Shown piece by piece: positions 27,354 to 34,419 of a stretch of 64,000 nt of DNA (position 1 is the stretch's first letter; every line of letters begins with the position of its first letter). Source of the DNA: Roseiflexus sp. RS-1 (GTDB taxonomy: Bacteria; Chloroflexota; Chloroflexia; Chloroflexales; Roseiflexaceae). Where the stretch lies: contig NC_009523.1 of assembly GCF_000016665.1 (NCBI RefSeq), positions 5,455,501-5,519,500 on the forward strand. The letters run 5' to 3'. A program made the translations under genes and the position numbers. A model generated the notes under the pieces. That model was not told the origin of the DNA. It saw only the letters and a list, made by a program, of their open reading frames with translations, and ran no database searches.

Positions 27354-28121
27354 TCAATACCCAAACAGTTTCTTCAGGAAAGATTTCTGGTAGATAGGTC
27401 GTGTCGAGTTAATAATATGCTGAGAGAAATCAGAGTCATCCAAACGCATGAAATCAACAATGTCATCTTTTCCCATAACTTCAGAGCTAATCACCCCAGC
27501 ATCACCAACAATTCTCTCCCAATCCCTACTGGCGTCAATGGCTATCAGCAAATGAGGTGGTTCACCACTTTTCGGATTGTAGAACTGTACCAGGTATGCC
27601 CGATTTACGAATTTGTTTTTTGCAAAATACTCGCACAATGCTTTGACCAGACTGGTAGGGTAAACAGCAGGCCGCCCAATGAGGAATGCAGTCTCTTCCT
27701 GGGCAGTGTATCTTTGGTCAGGCTGGAAAATAGACCCGTCTAACATTCGCTCAATCTCTTGCGGAATGAATTCCTTTCCATAATCAGAATCAGGATTTAA
27801 TACAATATGGACATCCCTGGTAAGCTCGAAGAAATCTCTTCCTTTTAGTACTACATATGCCGTCTCAGAACTAATAAATTCCTGTAATCGTTGTAGAGAC
27901 GAAAAAACAGGCAACCAGGCCTGTCCGTTCCTTTCAATTTTGGGGACTTTCAATTCAAAACTTTCCGACATGGTGTTGTTTTGCTCCTCGGAATCGCTTT
28001 CAGCATAGTTAATAATAAAAATGTCTGCTTCCAACAAATCACGATAAAACTGTGGCCTGTAAGATGGGTTCAGCGCAGCGCGCATGAGTGATCTTTCCAG
28101 ATCGTTGACTGGTTCAAACAT
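27354..28121 (-). CDS. SseB-family protein, last gene of the cassette-like array
   Basis: 255 residues. The N-terminal part (NDLERSLMRAALNPSYRPQF, then RDLLEADIFII) and the C-terminal part (YLVQFYNPKSGEPPHLLIAI) match the two halves of SseB proteins (enhanced serine sensitivity), whose biochemical role is unclear. Codon and base use are clearly richer in A and T than in the backbone. The ATG lies four bases after a core-like GTTGAGG on the minus strand, typical of a gene cassette with hardly any leader. Its first 62 bases are duplicated exactly at 30385-30446. Confidence 0.75.
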   Translation of the reverse strand: MFEPVNDLERSLMRAALNPSYRPQFYRDLLEADIFIINYAESDSEEQNNTMSESFELKVPKIERNGQAWLPVFSSLQRLQEFISSETAYVVLKGRDFFELTRDVHIVLNPDSDYGKEFIPQEIERMLDGSIFQPDQRYTAQEETAFLIGRPAVYPTSLVKALCEYFAKNKFVNRAYLVQFYNPKSGEPPHLLIAIDASRDWERIVGDAGVISSEVMGKDDIVDFMRLDDSDFSQHIINSTRPIYQKSFLKKLFGY

Positions 28122-28125
28122 AGTT

Positions 28126-28206
28126 CCTCAACAGTGCCTCACAGCACTGAGCTCAGCCGTGCCGCAGGCGTCGGGTGCAGTAGGTGTGGGGCGGCATTGG
28201 TTTGAG
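28126..28206 (-). other. Possible attC site (degenerate) between VOC and sseB-like genes
   Basis: Plus-strand ends CCTCAAC (28126-28132) and GTTTGAG (28200-28206) resemble the inverse-core and core boxes of attC. Between them TGCC/GGCA, CACA/TGTG and CACTG/CAG-TG-type arms make an imperfect palindrome. It fills exactly the gap between two minus-strand genes. The match is weak alone but supported by better sites nearby. Confidence 0.35.
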
Positions 28207-28207
28207 T

Positions 28208-28561
28208 CTAGTTGCCCTTATACTCAAAGAAGAATAATCCATTTCCATCGATACCAAGTGCAACAAACTCTTTGCCGCCCCAAGGCTTCTCTTCTAAAGT
28301 TCCATGTGGATGTATAACGCCCGTTTGCTTGTATTCTGCGTAGAGAGATTCAATATCGCTGACTGCCACCCTACAAGCAGTGTTTTCAGCAATATTCTTA
28401 TCCTGACATTCCCATAAATGGATCTCTACTGCGTCACGTTTGATGGCGGCATAATCGCCATAGTCGAATACTTCTGTAAATCCCATTTTATTCTTGTAAA
28501 ATTCAAGCGAAGCCTGTATATCAGAAGCGGGGAATTTTGGTATGGCATATCTAAACATCAT
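28208..28561 (-). CDS. VOC-family protein (glyoxalase/bleomycin resistance-like)
   Basis: About 118 residues of the vicinal-oxygen-chelate fold: MFRYAIPKFPASDIQASLEF at the start, KNKMGFTEVFDYGDYAAIKR, AVEIHLWECQD, and the end GGKEFVALGIDGNGLFFFEY. This resembles bleomycin-binding resistance proteins, which sequester the drug as dimers. The start is uncertain: the ORF can be read to 28582, but ATG 28561 or 28558 matches family length. AT-rich, like its neighbours. Antibiotic and stress genes of this size are common integron cassettes. Confidence 0.65.
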   Translation of the reverse strand: MMFRYAIPKFPASDIQASLEFYKNKMGFTEVFDYGDYAAIKRDAVEIHLWECQDKNIAENTACRVAVSDIESLYAEYKQTGVIHPHGTLEEKPWGGKEFVALGIDGNGLFFFEYKGN

Positions 28562-28604
28562 CTTGTGAGCGATTTGTTGCACGGTTATCCGTCTTGATTG
28601 CTAA

Positions 28605-29072
28605 TCATTGAATCGGAACGCAAAAGTCCATAACGTGCTCATAGTAGATCTCATAATTGGGGCGTCGCAGATCGACAGTAAGTTGATGTTGTGGTACATA
28701 CTCAGCAAAGAAACGTCTTATAGTCTCTCCTATTGTAGCCGAATCTTTCTCAAGTGATAGAATTGCATAACGCCCACCTGGGAGTTGTTTGGTGTGAATA
28801 TCTTCTGTGTTCAAGGGCGCGATTTCCAGTTCCAAAGCGCACTCATAACCGATTAATTGTGCGCCGTTGATGTTCGGAATTCCAATGACCTTGAGCGCCG
28901 ATGGGTCGTATCCTTGCTGTCGAGCCCAATCTTTTATATTTTCAAAGCCATCTCGAATTTGGTCGTTATAACTGCCTTTCATTTGTTGTAGAAGAACAGA
29001 CGTATAGACAATCATTGTCGGTGGCAAGTCTCGGATGGTAACGTGTAGAGGTTGTACAACATAAATATTCAT
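28605..29072 (-). CDS. GyrI-like effector-binding domain protein
   Basis: About 155 residues. NIYVVQPLHVTIRDLPPTMI, LKVIGIPNINGAQLIGYEC and LPGGRYAILSLEKDSATIGE fit the GyrI-like/SOUL small-molecule-binding fold found at the C-terminus of AraC and MerR regulators and in DNA gyrase inhibitor GyrI. No DNA-binding domain is present. AGGAGA lies six bases before ATG 29072, which is therefore preferred. The gene follows the core box of the attC-like site at 29138 on the minus strand, as a cassette would. Confidence 0.65.
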   Translation of the reverse strand: MNIYVVQPLHVTIRDLPPTMIVYTSVLLQQMKGSYNDQIRDGFENIKDWARQQGYDPSALKVIGIPNINGAQLIGYECALELEIAPLNTEDIHTKQLPGGRYAILSLEKDSATIGETIRRFFAEYVPQHQLTVDLRRPNYEIYYEHVMDFCVPIQ

Positions 29073-29137
29073 CAAATTCTCCTATACTTGAAATTGAGGT
29101 TGTACCAAGCATTATTGAAGGTAAGATGGCAAAAGCG

Positions 29138-29220
29138 GCCCAACGGTATGTGCTTAAGCCGCTGCGCGGAGCAAGCGCGAAGCGCGAGCGGAACACAGTC
29201 GGCTTAAGCGCGGGTTAGCC
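29138..29220 (-). other. attC-like recombination site
   Basis: On the plus strand the site runs GCCCAAC (29138-29144), GCTTAAGCCG (29152-29161), a 38-base centre, CGGCTTAAGC (29200-29209) and GTTAGCC (29214-29220). The 10-bp arms are perfect. Read on the minus strand, the direction of the genes, the right-hand core is GTTGGGC, which fits GTTRRRY. The AAGCCG/CGGCTT arm pair is the same as in classical 59-base elements of mobile integrons. It separates the GyrI-like gene from the toxin-antitoxin pair. Confidence 0.65.
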
Positions 29221-29230
29221 AGCCGCCCTG

Positions 29231-29464
29231 TTAGGATGATGCAAACTCCGCTATGGCTACCTGCCGCTTCGTAGCAAAACTTTGACGGTGAAGTTTGATG
29301 CGCTCAATCTCGTGCAATGTCTCCACCGTGAAATAACTTTCACCACAGTGGGGACAACTTACCAGCGGAATGTTCTCAATGACCAGCAGGTTATCACCCT
29401 TGCCATAACTGCGAGTCACATAGCGAATGCGCGCGCCTTCTTTACCACAAATGTCGCAAACCAT
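29231..29464 (-). CDS. YgiT/MqsA-type zinc-finger antitoxin
   Basis: 77 residues: MVCDICGKEGARI and PLVSCPHCGESYFTVETLHE give two CxxC pairs of the YgiT-type zinc finger seen at the N-terminus of MqsA antitoxins. The helix-turn-helix half of full MqsA is missing, as in many YgiT-type small antitoxins. GTAGGAG lies just before the ATG, inside the end of the toxin gene region. It follows the DUF4258 gene by 11 bases, in the toxin-first order of MqsRA modules. It ends ten bases before the attC-like site. Confidence 0.75.
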   Translation of the reverse strand: MVCDICGKEGARIRYVTRSYGKGDNLLVIENIPLVSCPHCGESYFTVETLHEIERIKLHRQSFATKRQVAIAEFASS

Positions 29465-29475
29465 AGCGTCTTCTC

Positions 29476-29733
29476 CTACAAACGGTACACCGTGATGATG
29501 ACCAATTTGCCCGTGAGACCAATATTGCCAACCACCGCGATGTCATCGCCTGTTACAGTGTGTCCTCTGACCAGATACTTCCACTCGCCTGTTTGGGCAT
29601 CCTTCTGCCGCTCTACAATTTCTCCTGTGAGAATACCACGCTCTACGTCAAAAATCGTCAATTCATCATCGCTCATTTCTTCTTCGGCGTGCAAAGTCTT
29701 CACATACTGGCGGTTACGAACCTTATCACGCAT
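29476..29733 (-). CDS. DUF4258 protein, probable MqsR-like toxin
   Basis: 85 residues: HAEEEMSDDELTIFDVERGI, TGEIVERQKDAQTGEWKYLV and GNIGLTGKLVIITVYRL match DUF4258, a small fold related to MqsR mRNA interferases. The gene pairs with the YgiT-type gene just downstream. The toxin role follows from pairing and family resemblance; no nuclease residues can be identified with certainty. Toxin-antitoxin pairs are typical stabilising cassettes in chromosomal integrons. Confidence 0.65.
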   Translation of the reverse strand: MRDKVRNRQYVKTLHAEEEMSDDELTIFDVERGILTGEIVERQKDAQTGEWKYLVRGHTVTGDDIAVVGNIGLTGKLVIITVYRL

Positions 29734-29821
29734 TTACTTCAAAATGCGTTGGAACACAGATCTCCCCACACAAAAGATGACTTCATCGCAATTTTACTCG
29801 ATTCAGCTCCAAAAAAATGCA

Positions 29822-29873
29822 GGCTAACTATTGATTATACGAATTCCGCCTTTCTTTTCTCCAAGGCGTCTTA
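29822..29873. repeat. GGCTAAC box and 39-bp dispersed repeat, copy 1
   Basis: GGCTAAC (29822-29828) precedes a 39-base segment (29835-29873) starting TTATACGAATTCCGCC and ending GCGTCTTA. A copy with about 33 of 39 identical bases lies at 31120-31158, also after a GGCTAAC box. The IS5-like element begins exactly at the end of copy 1. Confidence 0.6.
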
Positions 29874-30384
29874 GAGCGTGATCAAAAACTAAAATCTCGG
29901 ATAAAGCCGATTCAGGAGCATTGCGATAGAACCAAGATAAAGAAAGGCTTCGCTTGATTCTGGGTTGCGGTTGTTGCGGCGAATAATTATTCGCCGCAAC
30001 AACCGATTGCGTCCCGCCCACGCAATCGATCGTTCCACCACCCATTGCTTCGGAATAACGGCAAATCCTTTTGTCCAGGCGGTTTTTCAATGATATTCTG
30101 GCGTATCGCCGTGTTCTTTTGCATCCATTCATCTAACCCCTGTTTCTATCCTTCATCCACCCGAATCTCGTGCATCCGCGGCGATCAATTTCGGTCGGAC
30201 GCCCGCCTTTGGACGACGGGGTGATGACCAGCGGCGCGATAGCGGCCCACGGTTCATCGGTCAGATCGGTCGCATCGTTCGTTGGAGAGGATCGACGCGC
30301 ACGGTGCGGCATCACAGATTGCTCCTCATCAGAACGGCATGGTTGCTCTCATAATACCACAAATCCGGATTTCTGATCGCCCTC
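29874..30384 (-). mobile_element. Internally deleted IS5-family insertion sequence
   Basis: The ends GAGCGTGATCAAAAA (29874) and, on the other strand, GAGGGCGATCAGAAA (from 30384) match in 12 of 15 positions. TA dinucleotides flank both ends (29872-29873 and 30385-30386), as expected for the IS427/ISL-type target of this family. At 511 bp it is shorter than a complete element of about 850 bp, and only the two ends of the transposase remain. Confidence 0.75.
29889..30315 (-). pseudogene. IS5-family transposase relic
   Basis: The N-terminal part at 30315 to about 30200 reads TDLTDEPWAAIAPLVITPSS then KGGRPTEIDRRG, the DUF4096 start of IS5 transposases. In another frame, about 30080 to 29889, it reads GFAVIPKQWVVERSIAWAGR, NRLLRRIIIRRNNRNPESSE and AFLYLGSIAMLLNRLYPRF, the DDE-domain C-terminus with the final glutamate (VVERS). 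The middle is deleted, so no active transposase is made. Confidence 0.85.
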
Positions 30385-30489
30385 TAAGATGGGTTCAGCG
30401 CAGCGCGCATGAGTGATCTTTCCAGATCGTTGACTGGTTCAAACATAGTTCCTCAACAGTGCCTCACAGCACTGAGCTCAGCCGTGCCG
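30385..30489 (-). repeat. Exact 105-bp duplicate of the sseB-like gene start and its upstream half-site
   Basis: 30385-30489 is identical to 28060-28164 over 105 bases. The copy includes the first 62 bases of the sseB-like coding region (start codon at 30446) plus the flanking attC-like half. It is cut at one side exactly at the end of the IS5-like element and on the other in the loop of the attC-like palindrome. Full identity implies a recent event or gene conversion. Confidence 0.9.
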
Positions 30490-30526
30490 GGCGTAGCGAG
30501 GCGTCGGCTGGAGCGAGTGGTTAGCC
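30451..30526 (-). other. attC-like site upstream of the duplicate sseB start
   Basis: On the plus strand: CCTCAAC (30451-30457), GCTCAGCCG (30476-30484), a 20-base centre, CGGCTGGAGC (30505-30514), GTTAGCC (30520-30526). The arms pair with one unpaired base, a known attC trait. It lies between the sseB-like fragment and the RelE-like toxin gene. Confidence 0.5.
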
Positions 30527-30538
30527 TGCCGTGCCCCC

Positions 30539-30802
30539 TTATGAGAAGAAACGCTCATAATCATCGTGACTGCCAATCCAAAACCACGTCATAGTATCAC
30601 CCTCAAGAATGCCCAAAGCGCGATAGCCGCGTGTGACTCTCACGGACCAGACATTCTCTTCACGATTGATGCACTTAAAATGCAGAGAAGGATGAAAAGG
30701 ACTCTGCGCCCACAAACGATAGGCTTTCCTGGTGCTACGCTTGATGTCTTCTTCAAGGGACACATAGGCCGTCCAAAAAGATGGCAAGGCGGCCGATTTC
30801 AT
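30539..30802 (-). CDS. RelE/ParE-like toxin
   Basis: 87 residues: LPSFWTAYVSLEEDIKRSTR, KAYRLWAQSPFHPSLHFKCI, VWSVRVTRGYRALGILEGD and WFWIGSHDDYERFF. This pattern is shared by RelE/ParE-superfamily toxins often annotated as HigB-like or unassigned. RelE-type members cleave mRNA on the ribosome, ParE-type poison gyrase; which applies here is unknown. Its start overlaps the antitoxin stop by four bases, the standard antitoxin-first arrangement. Confidence 0.75.
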   Translation of the reverse strand: MKSAALPSFWTAYVSLEEDIKRSTRKAYRLWAQSPFHPSLHFKCINREENVWSVRVTRGYRALGILEGDTMTWFWIGSHDDYERFFS

Positions 30803-31029
30803 AATTGATCATAATCCAGCGGTCGCGCGCGCCCTTCAGCAATTTCCTGCTTAGCGCGGCGTGCAACCGCCACGAGTTGCGGTTGTGTTCGCTTGAACAA
30901 GCTATCCCATTCCAGTTCGTCTTGTAGGTCTGCGAGATACTCGCGCAGATGTTCCACCACCTGGTCTTGCACCGTTTCGGGCAAAGATTCCAGCATTTTT
31001 ATCACCGTCGCAATAGCTGGAGATGTCAT
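30799..31029 (-). CDS. Antitoxin of the RelE/ParE-like module
   Basis: 76 residues, mainly helical and acidic: IKMLESLPETVQDQVVEHLR, ELEWDSLFKRTQPQLVAVAR and AKQEIAEGRARPLDYDQL. The C-terminal region is the sort of tail that wraps RelE/ParE toxins. No clear ribbon-helix-helix is seen. It overlaps the toxin gene by four bases. It is the first gene downstream of the putative attI region and integrase relic, on the opposite strand to the relic. Confidence 0.7.
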   Translation of the reverse strand: MTSPAIATVIKMLESLPETVQDQVVEHLREYLADLQDELEWDSLFKRTQPQLVAVARRAKQEIAEGRARPLDYDQL

Positions 31030-31107
31030 CGCTAAAGCCTCTCTTTCAGTCCTTTCATATGTCCCACACGATTGATTATACGTACCTGCGGTGGTTGAGA
31101 CAAGGCG

Positions 31108-31158
31108 GGCTAACCTGTTTTATACGGATTCCGCCTTTCTCCCCTCCAGAGCGTCTTA
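31108..31158. repeat. GGCTAAC box and 39-bp dispersed repeat, copy 2
   Basis: GGCTAAC (31108-31114; GTTAGCC on the minus strand) is followed by TTATACGGATTCCGCC...GCGTCTTA (31120-31158), the relative of 29835-29873. After it, TATACAGATTCCGAATAG repeats the start of the segment. Since GTTAGCC on the minus strand sits between the integrase relic and the first minus-strand gene, it could be a worn attI or attC core, by inference. Confidence 0.45.
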
Positions 31159-31267
31159 TACAGATTCCGAATAGTCTGCTCCCATGCGCGGAGATGTATC
31201 ATAACCCCCGGCAACCGCTCTGATCTACGCACAACCGCCGACTTATTGTAACACGAGAATTGTAATA

Positions 31268-31394
31268 GAACCAGAACCCAGGAAACTGCCAGACCAGTTC
31301 GCGATGCGCTGCGTCTCAAACACTATTCCATCCACACTGGGAACGTTTATGCGGACTGGTCCAACACTCCATTCTGTTCCACTACAAACGCTTC
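31268..31394 (+). pseudogene. Relic of an integron-type tyrosine recombinase (IntI-like N-terminus)
   Basis: Three frames in succession give the start of an integron-type integrase: EPEPRKLPDQ, then RDALRLKHYSIHTGNVYADW, then SILFHYKRF. Known IntI and XerC-like proteins of environmental bacteria begin KLLDQVR, then a HYS-x-x-TE-x-x-Y-x-x-W stretch, then I-L-F-H-x-K-R. About 40 residues of the N-terminal SAM-like DNA-binding domain remain; the catalytic Arg-His-Arg-Tyr domain is absent. It points right, while the cassette-like genes point left, as in real integrons. The relic ends where a duplicated MFS gene end begins. Confidence 0.6.
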
Positions 31395-31535
31395 TGTGCT
31401 TGCATTCCGATGATCCTCGGCGGCATGCGGCGTGTGCGCCGCCTGTCGGTTTCAGGCGCGTCGGAGCGCCCCAACCTCTGCAGAAGCCAACGGGTGTGCA
31501 GCACGGGTGCGGCGCACGCAGCCCTGGCGCGCCTG

Positions 31536-31542
<7 letters not shown>
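31394..31542 (+). pseudogene. Duplicate of the MFS gene 3' end and its flank
   Basis: 31394-31542 matches 35616-35763 over about 149 bases with roughly 90% identity. The first 75 bases are the last codons of the MFS gene at 34420 (CACIPMILGG...RRLSV in the intact copy). The shared stretch stops at GCCCAAC in both copies, and the sequence beyond differs completely. Confidence 0.8.
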
Positions 31543-31607
<65 letters not shown>

Positions 31608-31937
31608 CGTGCCCATGCTGGCTATAGCGAGTATACAGACACGAGCACCTGGCGTGTCGCCTGGCGTCGTCCGCGCAGGCTTTCTTCTATCGTCTTGAGC
31701 ACGTTTGCTGCGTAGTAGCGTGTGCCACATTGGGTGCATACACCAGCGGGCACATTCTCGATCAGGACGTATTCTTCGGATTACATTCTCTGATGCTGAA
31801 CAGCACTGTTGTAGCGCCAATCTTCTCGCGCACGCCCAACATTTGAATTCACCAGACTGCGCAGCTTTTCGCGCAGATCCGTGGAATGATGGTTGGGCAT
31901 CTTTTTCCCCAGCTGCGTGTTGGGCGACACGGTCAGG
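31608..31937. other. Intergenic region without recognisable gene
   Basis: 330 bases between an attC-like site and the BrnA-like stop. No open frame resembles a known family on either strand. Partial short motifs only; nothing further can be supported. Confidence 0.4.
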
Positions 31938-32204
31938 TTAGCGCTGGAGGTCCTTGTGCGCCTCTGCATAGATGCGGAGAGCGGCCTGCATCCGTTGTTC
32001 GTAGTCATCACCCTGGGCTTTGAACCATGCCAGGACATCCGGGTCAACCTGGATCGTCACCGTGACCGTGTGCCTGGGCAGCCGCACCGTTGCTCGTTTG
32101 AAGAACTCTTCGGTTAAGGGCGGAATATCCGAGGTATCGATTTCATCGTCGGTCATCGCATCGATGCGCGCCCAGTCAGTTGTTGGTCTGGTTCTTCCGC
32201 TCAT
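31938..32204 (-). CDS. BrnA-like antitoxin without visible toxin partner
   Basis: About 88 residues from ATG 32204. DAMTDDEIDTSDIPPLTEEF, KRATVRLPRHTVTVTIQVD and VLAWFKAQGDDYEQRMQAAL match the BrnA antitoxin family, a ribbon-helix-helix protein that normally follows a BrnT toxin gene. No BrnT-like frame is found upstream (32205-32274). So it is an orphan here, or its toxin was lost. Extra residues up to 32255 can be read but do not fit the family. Confidence 0.75.
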   Translation of the reverse strand: MSGRTRPTTDWARIDAMTDDEIDTSDIPPLTEEFFKRATVRLPRHTVTVTIQVDPDVLAWFKAQGDDYEQRMQAALRIYAEAHKDLQR

Positions 32205-32274
32205 CCCACTCAAATCGCACAGGTGCAGTATAGCCGGAGAAGGTGAGAAAGACAAGCCTGTTCACTGGGGGAAA

Positions 32275-32431
32275 TCATCTGATGAGCCAGCACATATCTG
32301 GCTGGCTCCTGATCCTTACACGCGTCTCTTCAACAATCCATAGAAGGTGTTCAAGCGGCTTACTGGAAAGCAGTGGCATCAGATGCTCAATGCCCTCAAG
32401 AACACAGACTCTCGTCAATCTTGAACATCAT
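32275..32431 (-). pseudogene. DUF5615 PIN-like toxin relic
   Basis: Starting nine bases after the DUF433 stop, the minus strand reads MMFKIDESLCS then a stop; the family begins M-FK-DENLP. Further on another frame reads EGIEHLMPLLSSKPLEHLLW and IVEETRVRIR, which is the C-terminal end of DUF5615 toxins, to the stop at 32275. The central part with the acidic catalytic residues is deleted. The normal partner, the DUF433 antitoxin, is intact. Confidence 0.65.
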
Positions 32432-32439
32432 CGCGTTGT

Positions 32440-32895
<456 letters not shown>

Positions 32896-33014
32896 GCCCA
32901 ACGCCAGGCATCAGCCGTGCGTGGAAGAGTGCCCGGCAACGCACGGGCGGTCGGCACACGCACAACGTTCCAGATCACCCTGAGACCGCGCGTCGGCTGC
33001 ATGCGGTGTTGGGC
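32896..33014. other. attC-like recombination site with long centre
   Basis: GCCCAAC (32896-32902), GCATCAGCCG (32908-32917), a 76-base centre, CGGCTGCATGC (32994-33004), GTTGGGC (33008-33014). Both boxes fit the attC consensus exactly. The arms pair fully except for one unpaired base, as expected for single-strand-recognised attC sites. This is the best site of the set. Confidence 0.72.
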
Positions 33015-33429
33015 GACCAGGCATGATGAGGGCCGACCCGAAGGGAGCGGAACGACTCCGGCGCATCGTGACACTTTGGCTTGTCAGTTCCGGGCGTGCT
33101 ATATCGGGAAGTGCATCCGTGGTTCCGGGTTAGTGCGGTGCCGGGCTGGGATGACCATTTGTGGTATGGTTGTCCCGTTATGCGCACGTCCGGGGTGTGC
33201 AGAGGCTGGCGCCGTTCGCAGTTGCAACGTGCCGTGTTCGGGGCGATGTGCAATGTCAGCCGACCAGCGCACCAGGAAAATCTTCCCTATGAACTCAGGA
33301 TCTTTCTCCCTTGCTCCTGAATAATGGTTTGATGTATTATGTGAGACATCTCCGCAATTGCCCTTACCAGCGTCTGTTGAACGTCATGCTTCGATATTGA
33401 GCGCTTAATGGTTCCAATAGGAGGTTGTT
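33015..33429. other. Non-coding stretch before the beta-propeller gene
   Basis: 415 bases. An open frame runs through it on the plus strand, but its composition (many Arg, Cys, Gly) looks like shadow coding and no family is recognised. The last 20 bases hold the AGGAGG ribosome site of the next gene. A TATTAT at about 33336 could be a -10. Confidence 0.4.
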
Positions 33430-34363
33430 ATGACGTGGAGTACGCAAAGCCCCCCCGTTAGTCTTTGACTACAACGATCCGCCGTCTTACACACCCGCTT
33501 ATGATCCTGGTGGCTACCGCATCAAGAGCGTTTCGGTCCACGCGACAGGCCTCAACTTGCCGGGCCACATGGCGATTACTCCTGATCGTCGTGTTCTGGT
33601 GAGCGAGTTTGGTGCAGGTATTATTCGTGATGTCACAGAGCCGGGCGATTATCGCAATCCGACCGTGCGTCGCTATGCCTGGAATCTCAAGAATCCCGGC
33701 AGCATCCAACCCATCACTGATGGTCGTATCCTGGTTGCCGATGCCGGTGCTGGCGCGATTGTGGACGTCAGTGAACCGGGCGAAGTAACAGCCAGAGACG
33801 TGCTATACGAAGGCATCTCCCACCCGTATAGCTTGGTGGAATTCCGGCAGCGCCTTCTGGTGTCCTTCTCGGACAACCTAATGGTGGGCATGGCCGAGAT
33901 CAAACCCGGTGGTCGTTACTTACCAGAAGATGTTTTCGTTCATGGCTTTCCCGTAGTGAAGACCCTGGAGCCATATCCTGCATTGCTTGGGTGTGGTGGC
34001 AGCTGGGTTGGCATGATCCTTGATGATCGACTCGTTCTTGCACATTCAGCACTCGGCGCAATTTTCGATGTTACTGCAGGTGGGATCTTTGATGAGCTGC
34101 GCGCCTCACGCTATACGTGGGGGCTGACACTCCCCTTGGGTATGACCGTTGACCCTGTGGATGGCAACCTCTACGTGACCGAGCGCGGCACGGGCGTTAT
34201 CAAACGCATTCCCAAGGTCGGAGGTTATGCTCGCTTTGCAGAAACGTTCATCGCCGGGTTTGCCGAGCCAAGCTGTATTCGCTTTATGCCGGACGGAACG
34301 GAAGCATATGTGTGTGACAGATCCTGGAATGCTGTCTACCGATTAGAGCTTGAGCGTCGATAG
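33430..34363 (+). pseudogene. NHL-like beta-propeller protein with a frameshift in a C7 run
   Basis: AGGAGG six bases before ATG 33430 gives MTWSTQSPP, which then hits a stop. If the run of seven C at 33450-33456 had six, the frame continues as PLVFDYNDPPSYTPAYDPGG and on through 300 more residues to 34363. The body has repeated blades (GRILVADAGAGAIVDVSEPG, NLYVTERGTGVIKRIPKVGG) of an NHL or SMP-30-like six-bladed propeller, with no signal peptide. It may bind a ligand or lactone; role unknown. The shift may be a real inactivation, phase variation or a sequencing error. A shorter protein from TTG 33557 is possible. Confidence 0.65.
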
Positions 34364-34373
34364 TTGAGGGAAA

Positions 34374-34400
34374 GCGCTCACAGGGCGGTCCTGTGAGCGC
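34374..34400. terminator. Hairpin between beta-propeller and MFS genes
   Basis: GCGCTCACAGG (34374-34384), loop GCGGT, CCTGTGAGCGC (34390-34400): a perfect 11-bp stem ten bases after the upstream stop codon. No T tract. It covers a GTG at 34393 that might otherwise be taken as the MFS start. Confidence 0.55.
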
Positions 34401-34419
34401 CTTCTACATTGTCGTGCCA

